A stretch of DNA of 64,000 bases from Halomonas sp. TA22 (GTDB lineage Bacteria > Pseudomonadota > Gammaproteobacteria > Pseudomonadales > Halomonadaceae), in NCBI RefSeq assembly GCF_013009075.1, contig NZ_CP053108.1, positions 310,001 to 374,000 on the forward strand, read 5' to 3'. Under the pieces are notes generated by a model. That model was not told the origin of the DNA. It did not search any database and saw only the letters and a program-made list of their open reading frames with translations. This document shows, in pieces, positions 53,450-64,000 of the stretch (positions within the stretch are counted from its first letter, which is position 1; the number at the start of each line of letters is the position of its first letter). The translations under genes were made by a program, and so were the position numbers.

Positions 53450-56400
53450 TCAATCGCCGACCGGGGGTGGCGCCAGTACGTCGCGGCTACCGTTGGTACC
53501 CATCGACGACACCACCCCTGCACTCTCCATCGATTCGACCAGCCGCGCGGCGCGGTTGTAGCCGATCTTGAAGCGACGCTGCACCGCCGAGATCGAGGCA
53601 CGGCGAGACTCGGTGACGAACATTACCGCCTCGTCATAAAGCGCATCCTGCTCGGCATCATCGCCCTCGCCCCCCTCGGCCTCGAGGCCGGTCAGGGCAT
53701 CGGCCGAGACGCCGCCGGAGAGGATCTCCTCGATATACTCGGGCTCGCCACGACGCTTCCAGTCCTCGACCACGCGGTGCACCTCATCGTCGTCGACAAA
53801 GGCGCCGTGCACGCGGGTCGGCAATCCCGAACCGGCCGGCAGGTAGAGCATGTCGCCGTGGCCGAGCAGCGCCTCGGCACCGCCCTGGTCGAGGATGGTA
53901 CGCGAATCGACCCGGGACGAGACCTGAAACGCCATACGGGTGGGGATGTTGGCCTTGATCAGCCCGGTCACCACATCCACCGAGGGACGCTGGGTGGCAA
54001 GAATCAGGTGGATACCCGCCGCCCGGGCCTTCTGCGCCAGCCGTGCGATCAGCTCCTCGACCTTCTTGCCGACGATCATGAACATGTCGGCGAACTCGTC
54101 GATCACCACCACGATATAAGGCAGCTTCTGCAGCACCGGGGGCGGCTCATGCATCTGCCAAGGCTGCGGCTCCCACAGCGGATCGGCGACCTGGGCACCA
54201 GCCTGCTCGGCCTCGTCGAGCTTGCCGTTGAAGCCGGCGATGTTGCGCACACCCATCGCCGCCATCAGCTTGTAGCGACGCTCCATCTCGGCCACGCACC
54301 AGCGCAGCGCGTTGGCGGCCTCCTTCATGTCGGTGACCACCGGGGCCAGCAGGTGCGGAATCCCGTCGTAGACGGAGAGTTCCAACATCTTGGGATCGAC
54401 CATGATCATGCGCACTTCGTCGGGCGTGCCCTTGAGCAGCATCGAGATCAGCATGCCGTTGACACCTACCGACTTGCCCGAGCCGGTGGTACCGGCCACC
54501 AGCAGGTGCGGCATCTTGCCGAGATTGGCGACCACCGGCTCGCCACCGATGTCATGCCCCAGCGCCAGCGTCAGCGGCGATGTCGCCTGTTGGTAGGCGT
54601 CGGAGTCGATCACCTCGCGCAAGCGGATCATGGCGCGATTGGGGTTGGGAATCTCGATCCCCACCGTGGGCCGGCCGGGAATGATCTCTACCACCCGCAC
54701 GCTCTTGACCATCAGCGAGCGGGCCAGGTCCTTGGCCAGATTGCTGATCTTGGAAACCTTCACGCCAGCGGCCGGCTTGATCTCGAAGCGCGTGATCACC
54801 GGTCCCGGCCAGGTCTCGACCACCTCGGCCTTGACGCCATACTCACGCAACCGGGTCTCGAGCAGCTCGGCCATGCCGGCAAGCTGCTCCGGCGTGTAGT
54901 TGGGCTTCTGCGCCTCCGCCGGCGTCAACAGGCGCAGGCTAGGCAGATCGCCATCCGGGTCGGGCAAGTGGTCGAACTGCGGACGCTGGCTCTGCAGGTG
55001 CTCGACGGTCCACAGCGTCGGGCCCTGAGGATCAACGACCGCCGCGCGAGCCTGCTCGGCCGTCGCCAAAGAGACTGACGGAGGCGATACGCTCGCGGCT
55101 TGCTCGAATCGCGGCTCGCGCGGCAGTGGAGGCTCTTGCCGAGGCTCTGCGTCTGCCGTGGATGGCTCGCTCGCCATCCGCGGGGAAGCTTCCTCCCCCT
55201 CGTCGACATCGGTCCAGGAGAGGCGTGGCTCGTCACTTTCCTCCTCTTGCCAGCTCACCTCGCGCCAGTCATCAAGCTCCGGTTCGCGCTTCTCGGCGGC
55301 CGGCGGTGCCATCGGCGCTGTTAGCTCGTCTGGTGCGGAGCCCCAGGTAATGGCCGGGGTATTTTGCTCATTAACTTCAAACGGTTCGTCATCGAACCTG
55401 TCGTCAGGCAGCGCTTGCTTGGTGGGCTCAGTAGCGAAAGCTCCGTTCATGCGGCCATCCGCTTCGCTTACGGCCGGTTCGACAGGTACCGAGGTGGGTG
55501 CAGACGAAGGCTCTGGAATGCTCTCGTGACGGTCAGCGCGCAGCGGCATGGAGACCCAGCCGAACTCCTCGTCGTCCGGCAACGCCGGCTCGGGCACCTC
55601 CTCCGGACGCCGCCGTGTCGCCACCTCGTGGGTAGTTTTCGGCGCCACCTCGTCAGAGGCGGCAGGCATCGCGGCCACCGAAGGTTCGGCAGGCGCAGGC
55701 GTCTCAGCCGTCGCCTCGCGAGGCTGCATCCGGGCGGTATAGGCGGCCTCCGGCTGCTTGGCCGATGGCGTCCGCTCAGGTACATCCCAAGGTATCTGCG
55801 TTCCCCCCTCGAGCTGTGGCTCGCGACGCTCTGCACTGCGCTGGGTGGGAGGGGCCTGGGTATTGAAGGCGGGTACGCTCTGCGCCATACGCCAGGGCAT
55901 GAGACGCTCCCACCAAGGCGGGTCGGCTTGAGCATCGTCATCATCGAGCTCCGTCTGCTGCCGTTTTGCCTCTTGCTCTCGATTCTGTAACTTGGTGGCG
56001 GCCACTGCCAGCGAGGCCTGGCGAGCATCATCGCGATTGGTCGCCCACTGCTGGCGGGCACCGCCGAACTTAGTGCCGAACCAGCCGAACAGGCGAAACG
56101 CCTGACGTCCAAGGTCATCCATGATGGTCAGCCAGGAGAGTCCGGAGAACAATGGCAAGCCACACATCAGAGCGACCAGTGCCAGCAGTGTCGTGCCGTG
56201 GGCACCCACCAGCGGTACCAGCCCCACCACCAGCCCTTCGCCCAAGATACCCCCGGAGTTGGCAGGCAGGCTGCTCTGGGGGTTATAGAAGTGCAGCGCA
56301 CCGAGCGTGGTGGTGCCCAGCAGCAGCAGGAACAGCCCGGCAGACTTGACGGCCAGCACCATGGCATCCCACTCGAAGCTCACCTGGCGAGAGCGGATCA

Positions 56401-56719
56401 GCCACCAGGCGGCAAACCCGAGCATACCCGGCCACCACAATGCGCTGGTTCCGAAGAGCGAATAGAGCACATCGGCAAGCCAGGCACCGACCGGCCCCAT
56501 CCAGTTGCTCACGGCCGTCTCCGGCCCACTATGCGACCAGCCGGGATCGCCCGGACGGTAACTGAACAGGGATAGCAGTAGAAATACGCAACCCGCCAGC
56601 AGCACGATCACCACACCTTCGCGGCTGGCACCCTGCAGGCGCAAACCAAAGCGCTTGGCCTTTTCCTTAGCTTGGGCCGCCGACACCCGGCGCCCCGTCG
56701 CTCTCTTCTTGACACTCAA
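53450..56719 (-). CDS. ftsK: DNA translocase FtsK
   Basis: Septum-anchored DNA pump coordinating chromosome dimer resolution and division. The 1089-residue protein has four to five N-terminal membrane helices (about 35-185), an acidic Pro/Ala-rich linker (about 240-570) and the motor with Walker [15 protein letters not shown] and Walker [11 protein letters not shown]. The C-terminal gamma winged helix contains [20 protein letters not shown], which reads KOPS. The start is a TTG at 56719 behind GGGGGA; no ATG fits the membrane domain better. Confidence 0.95.
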   Translation of the reverse strand: MSVKKRATGRRVSAAQAKEKAKRFGLRLQGASREGVVIVLLAGCVFLLLSLFSYRPGDPGWSHSGPETAVSNWMGPVGAWLADVLYSLFGTSALWWPGMLGFAAWWLIRSRQVSFEWDAMVLAVKSAGLFLLLLGTTTLGALHFYNPQSSLPANSGGILGEGLVVGLVPLVGAHGTTLLALVALMCGLPLFSGLSWLTIMDDLGRQAFRLFGWFGTKFGGARQQWATNRDDARQASLAVAATKLQNREQEAKRQQTELDDDDAQADPPWWERLMPWRMAQSVPAFNTQAPPTQRSAERREPQLEGGTQIPWDVPERTPSAKQPEAAYTARMQPREATAETPAPAEPSVAAMPAASDEVAPKTTHEVATRRRPEEVPEPALPDDEEFGWVSMPLRADRHESIPEPSSAPTSVPVEPAVSEADGRMNGAFATEPTKQALPDDRFDDEPFEVNEQNTPAITWGSAPDELTAPMAPPAAEKREPELDDWREVSWQEEESDEPRLSWTDVDEGEEASPRMASEPSTADAEPRQEPPLPREPRFEQAASVSPPSVSLATAEQARAAVVDPQGPTLWTVEHLQSQRPQFDHLPDPDGDLPSLRLLTPAEAQKPNYTPEQLAGMAELLETRLREYGVKAEVVETWPGPVITRFEIKPAAGVKVSKISNLAKDLARSLMVKSVRVVEIIPGRPTVGIEIPNPNRAMIRLREVIDSDAYQQATSPLTLALGHDIGGEPVVANLGKMPHLLVAGTTGSGKSVGVNGMLISMLLKGTPDEVRMIMVDPKMLELSVYDGIPHLLAPVVTDMKEAANALRWCVAEMERRYKLMAAMGVRNIAGFNGKLDEAEQAGAQVADPLWEPQPWQMHEPPPVLQKLPYIVVVIDEFADMFMIVGKKVEELIARLAQKARAAGIHLILATQRPSVDVVTGLIKANIPTRMAFQVSSRVDSRTILDQGGAEALLGHGDMLYLPAGSGLPTRVHGAFVDDDEVHRVVEDWKRRGEPEYIEEILSGGVSADALTGLEAEGGEGDDAEQDALYDEAVMFVTESRRASISAVQRRFKIGYNRAARLVESMESAGVVSSMGTNGSRDVLAPPPVGD

Positions 56720-56910
56720 GCAGCCATCCCCCTTTACGCTTCGTAGCGTCTATCATGGTCCAGCAACAGCGCCATCATACCGAGCCAACCCGTCTCATCA
56801 CAGAGGCGAAGCACCGAGAGTACAGAGTCCCGGCATTGCGAGGATGGTCGTGGCTCGCTTACTGATCGATAATGGCGTTTCCATTTTTCACACGATGCGA
56901 ACTATTGCCA

Positions 56911-57609
56911 ATGTTGCCCTGGCTGGCGTCCTCTCCCGTCCTCTTCCCGCCCATCGAGCTTGCCCTGGATGATCCACAGGGGCTGCTCGCGGCGGGAGGT
57001 GCGCTGACGCCCGAGTGGCTCTTGGCCGCCTATCGGCGCGGCATCTTCCCTTGGTTTAGCGAAGGGCAGCCGATCCTATGGTGGTCGCCAAGCCCCCGCA
57101 TGGTGCTGTTCCCTGACGAGATCCGAGTCCGTCGCAGCCTGGCCAAACGCCTGCGCAATGCCGGTTTTCAGGTCACCGTCGACAGCGATTTCGCTGCGGT
57201 CATCGATGCCTGTGCCGCCTCCCGTGAGGAGCAGGGGGGGACCTGGATCACCGATGAGATGCGCGATGCCTATCTGCTCCTCCATCGCAGGGGGGTGGCC
57301 CGCTCAATCGAGGTATGGCGTGAGAGGCAATTGGTGGGCGGGCTTTATGGGGTGATGCTCGGACGCATGTTCTTCGGCGAATCGATGTTCAGCCGTGAGC
57401 GCGATGCTTCCAAGGTGGCCCTGGTTCACCTGACCCAGCGCATCCAAGCACACGGCGGCGGGCTGATCGATTGCCAGATGCACACCGCACATTTGGCGAG
57501 CATGGGAGCCAGGGAGATCGCCCGCGAAGCGTTCCTCGACTATCTTGAGCGATATGCCACGGACGAGCAGCACATTGACCTGCAAGGAGTAGCAAACAGT
57601 GAGCAGTAA
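56911..57609 (+). CDS. aat: Leucyl/phenylalanyl-tRNA-protein transferase
   Basis: N-end rule enzyme adding Leu or Phe to proteins with N-terminal Arg or Lys, sending them to ClpSAP. The 232-residue form has YRRGIFPWFSEGQPILWWSP, GESMFSRERDASKVAL and GLIDCQMHTAHLASMGA, all diagnostic. The start at 56911 (MLPWLASS) fits homologues; an upstream ATG at 56872 in frame is possible, and neither has a clear ribosome-binding site. It overlaps bpt by 11 bp and lies near clpA and clpS, its functional partners. Confidence 0.95.
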   Translation: MLPWLASSPVLFPPIELALDDPQGLLAAGGALTPEWLLAAYRRGIFPWFSEGQPILWWSPSPRMVLFPDEIRVRRSLAKRLRNAGFQVTVDSDFAAVIDACAASREEQGGTWITDEMRDAYLLLHRRGVARSIEVWRERQLVGGLYGVMLGRMFFGESMFSRERDASKVALVHLTQRIQAHGGGLIDCQMHTAHLASMGAREIAREAFLDYLERYATDEQHIDLQGVANSEQ

Positions 57610-58336
57610 TGCGCCTCGACAGCCGGCGCGGGATCTGCGTTTCTTCCTCACGGTACCGCACGCCTGCAGCTATCTCGAGGGACACGAAGCCACCACTCTG
57701 TTCCTCGACCCTCAGGAGACGCCCGTTCAGGACGTCTACGACTCCCTTGCGTTGCTGGGGTTTCGCCGCAGTGGACGCCATCTCTACCGGCCACACTGCG
57801 ACAACTGCCAGGCCTGCATATCGGTGCGCATTCCGGTCGCCGACTTCGCGCCCAATCGCAGCCAGCGCAAGCTGCTCAAGCGCAACGCCGACCTGACCCT
57901 GCATGAGCGACCGGCACGCTTCAATGCCGAGCACTATGCGCTCTATTCTCGCTATATTCGCGTGCGGCATGCCGACGGCGATATGTTTCCGCCCAGCCAC
58001 GAGCAGTACCGGACCTTTTTGACCCTCGACCATCCCTATGCGCGGCTGCTGGAGTTTCGCCTCGATGGACAACTGCTCGCCGTCTCCGCGATCGACGTGC
58101 TGGGTCATGGCCTTTCGGCCATCTACACCTTCTTCGAACCTTCGGAGGATTTCGATCGTCGCTCGCTTGGCAGCTTTGCGGTACTTTCGCTGATCGAACT
58201 GGCTCGGCGCCATGCGCTACCCCACGTCTACCTGGGCTACTGGATTCGCGAATGCCGCAAGATGAATTACAAGCGCGCCTTCCAGCCTCTGGAGTACCTG
58301 CATGGACGCCACTGGCGCCGCAGCATAACCGATTGA
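57599..58336 (+). CDS. bpt: Aspartate/glutamate leucyltransferase (Bpt/Ate1-like)
   Basis: Adds Leu to proteins with N-terminal Asp or Glu, a second N-end rule entry. The 245-residue protein has the N-terminal Cys cluster YRPHCDNCQACI (about 62-73), HACSYLEG and the C-terminal YLGYWIRECRKMNYK. The start is a GTG at 57599 behind AAGGAG; it overlaps aat by 11 bp, so the two transferases are translated together. Confidence 0.94.
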   Translation: MSSNAPRQPARDLRFFLTVPHACSYLEGHEATTLFLDPQETPVQDVYDSLALLGFRRSGRHLYRPHCDNCQACISVRIPVADFAPNRSQRKLLKRNADLTLHERPARFNAEHYALYSRYIRVRHADGDMFPPSHEQYRTFLTLDHPYARLLEFRLDGQLLAVSAIDVLGHGLSAIYTFFEPSEDFDRRSLGSFAVLSLIELARRHALPHVYLGYWIRECRKMNYKRAFQPLEYLHGRHWRRSITD

Positions 58337-58350
58337 ACAGCTTTTTTGCC

Positions 58351-58377
58351 TTGACGGCCGGCATACGGCACAATATC
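58351..58377 (+). promoter_or_regulatory. Candidate promoter for infA
   Basis: TTGACG (58351-58356) is followed 15-17 bp later by CAATAT or TATCGC, upstream of the infA leader. The spacing of the best -10 match is short, so this is tentative. Confidence 0.3.
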
Positions 58378-58500
58378 GCGCTATCTTGATTGCCTCTGAC
58401 GTGTCAGTGCTGGCAAAAGCCGCTGGCGGACAGTCATTGCGCATGATGGCAGATTGTCTTTTGCACTATCTTAATGATGAGATTATGAGGAATTGCCTAT

Positions 58501-58719
58501 ATGGCACGTGAAGACCATATTGAAATGGAAGGCGTTGTCGTCGATACCCTTCCGAACACCATGTTTCGTGTCGAGCTTGAGAACGGCCACGTCGTGACGG
58601 CTCACATTTCGGGGAAGATGCGCAAGAATTACATTCGCATCCTGACCGGTGACAAGGTCAAAGTGGAGTTGACGCCGTACGATCTCTCCAAGGGCCGCAT
58701 CGTCTACCGTTCTCGCTAA
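58501..58719 (+). CDS. infA: Translation initiation factor IF-1
   Basis: Essential S1-fold initiation factor binding the 30S A site. The 72-residue product [20 protein letters not shown] is near identical in style to E. coli IF-1, with [17 protein letters not shown] and the C-terminal KGRIVYRSR. It has its own 164-bp leader and converges with clpA across 116 bp. The neighbourhood aat-bpt-infA-clpA-clpS is as in Pseudomonas. Confidence 0.98.
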   Translation: MAREDHIEMEGVVVDTLPNTMFRVELENGHVVTAHISGKMRKNYIRILTGDKVKVELTPYDLSKGRIVYRSR

Positions 58720-58803
58720 GCTCGCGACTGAGCTTACTTCTCGCCGGCTCCATGGCACGACGCCCCGTCGAATGACAGGGCGCCGAGTGATATCTGCGAA
58801 GCG

Positions 58804-58824
58804 GCGACCGGACAGCCCGGTCGC
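58804..58824. terminator. Candidate bidirectional terminator between infA and clpA
   Basis: GCGACCGG and CCGGTCGC form a perfect 8-bp stem with a five-base loop between two convergent genes. Flanking T-runs are weak on both strands. Confidence 0.45.
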
Positions 58825-58835
58825 ACCCTTCTAGA

Positions 58836-61109
<2,274 letters not shown>

Positions 61110-61258
61110 GGCAGTCCCCTTCTCGCCGCCTCGGGCATCAGTCGGCAAATTCTCAACCGGCCTATTCAACATCGGGCACATTGACGATTATCGCAAGTCC
61201 GATGTACCAACGATGAATAGGCCATAGGTGCAATGTTGGCCAGGGCGCCTCGCCGGGT

Positions 61259-61588
61259 TCAGTCGGCAATGTCGATATCACACAGCAGCGGGTGCTGACA
61301 CTCCCTGGCATATTCGTTGACGAGATGGCATTTGGTTTCGGCGATATCGCGAGTAAAGATGCCGCATGTCGCCTTGCCCTGGGTATGTACCGCCAGCATG
61401 ATCTGGACGGCCTTTTCACTGTCGAGATGAAAGAACGCCTGCAGCACCTCGACAACGAACTCCATGGGCGTGAAGTCATCGTTATGCAAAATCACTTTGT
61501 ACATCGGCGGCTTGGCCAATTCCGGCTGAGCAGGATCGACGGCCAGGCTGCCGTCGTCCTCCTGCTCGGGCCGAGGGGGGCGCGTCAT
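61259..61588 (-). CDS. clpS: ClpS, N-end rule adaptor of ClpA
   Basis: Binds N-degrons (Leu, Phe, Trp, Tyr) and hands them to ClpA. The 109-residue protein has [20 protein letters not shown] (31-50), with Asn-Asp-Asp in the binding pocket, then [20 protein letters not shown] and [12 protein letters not shown]. The start at 61588 has GAGG with good spacing; earlier in-frame starts give a tail without similarity. It is transcribed with or just before clpA. Confidence 0.95.
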   Translation of the reverse strand: MTRPPRPEQEDDGSLAVDPAQPELAKPPMYKVILHNDDFTPMEFVVEVLQAFFHLDSEKAVQIMLAVHTQGKATCGIFTRDIAETKCHLVNEYARECQHPLLCDIDIAD

Positions 61589-61783
61589 GCCCATCCTCGG
61601 CGGCAGCGTACCGAAGCGATACCGCGAGTCATTTATGACGTACATAAAACACGTTCCATTAACGCAACCCTTGTGCCGTGACGCCACGTTCATTGAGACG
61701 CCGCACGCTGCAAAGGGTTCCTGGTTTATCACTAAATGCGTCCATCGACGATCACTTGCAAGGCGTCTCTAGAAAATAGATGA

Positions 61784-61817
61784 AAAGAGCCCTCGTCCGC
61801 CAAAGCGAACGAGGGCT
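61784..61817 (-). terminator. Rho-independent terminator downstream of icd
   Basis: On the minus strand AGCCCTCGT and ACGAGGGCT form a 9-bp stem with a 12-base partly paired loop, followed by CTTTTC. It lies 56 bp after the icd stop. Confidence 0.8.
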
Positions 61818-61872
61818 TATTGACATCTCGACACCTACATTGCGATGACGATGTCCGCCCCAGCCGGGACGA

Positions 61873-64000
<2,128 letters not shown>

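Noticed and set aside
53336-55078. 580-codon plus-strand open frame
   Set aside because: Antisense of ftsK; His/Arg/Leu-rich with no domain.
61589-61872. Possible cspD between clpS and icd, as in Pseudomonas
   Set aside because: No cold-shock motif (KGFGFI) in any frame; only the icd terminator is seen.

Overview
The window is a gene-dense, high-GC stretch of chromosome from a gammaproteobacterium. Gene content and order point to a halophilic or halotolerant member of the Halomonadaceae (Halomonas-like). The order shares blocks with Pseudomonas (nrdR-rib-nusB-thiL-pgpA; msrB/alaA/htpX; rlmKL-rmf-pyrD; lolA-ftsK/aat-bpt-infA/clpA-clpS/icd) and with E. coli (nudE/yrfG-hslR-hslO-pckA). It also carries compatible-solute genes for glucosylglycerate. 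The taxon is inferred from order and protein character, not from a database search. I saw no prophage, insertion sequence, CRISPR array or plasmid gene; the window is mostly core chromosome with small accessory islands.

Layout. 1-11.4 kb: gluconeogenesis (pckA, partial), oxidative/heat stress proteins (hslO, hslR), yrfG, nudE, a Gfo/Idh oxidoreductase, ilvD, a SpeE-like protein, a Lon-type protease and a DUF945 protein. 11.4-16.9 kb: tight riboflavin/transcription/thiamine/lipid operon nrdR-ribD-ribBA-ribH-nusB-thiL-pgpA, without the riboflavin synthase gene usual at this spot. 17-23.9 kb: a glucosylglycerate island (GH13_18 phosphorylase, gpgS, gpgP) interrupted by a copper-type P-ATPase and a periplasmic thioredoxin-fold protein. 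23.9-24.5 kb: the only stretch over 300 bp without an intact gene; it holds a deletion scar joining the start of an 11-residue-repeat gene to a tRNA-Glu gene that lost its 3' end but kept a strong promoter. 24.5-28.3 kb: msrB, a YlqF/RbgA-like GTPase, alaA and htpX (with a candidate heat-shock promoter). 28.4-33.3 kb: GH15 hydrolase divergent from a TPP enzyme and a membrane-tailed SDR.

33.3-47 kb: pdxB, a small WGR-like protein, a glutaredoxin-like protein, rlmKL, rmf (with structured leader), pyrD, the 180-kDa NAD-glutamate dehydrogenase, trmA, murI and a LysR regulator. 47-51.1 kb: an SOS-controlled umuDC operon whose UmuD lacks both catalytic residues, then a degenerate hemerythrin-like protein, a Sco1 protein and a DUF2243 membrane protein. 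51.2-64 kb: rarA (inverted relative to the lolA-ftsK order common elsewhere), lolA, ftsK, aat-bpt, infA, clpA, clpS and a monomeric isocitrate dehydrogenase that runs off the end.

The items most worth following up are the gene/tRNA fusion scar, the apparently non-cleavable UmuD behind a perfect SOS box, the split glucosylglycerate synthesis/phosphorolysis set, and the hairpin and palindrome in the rmf leader. All functional calls rest on reading motifs by eye.
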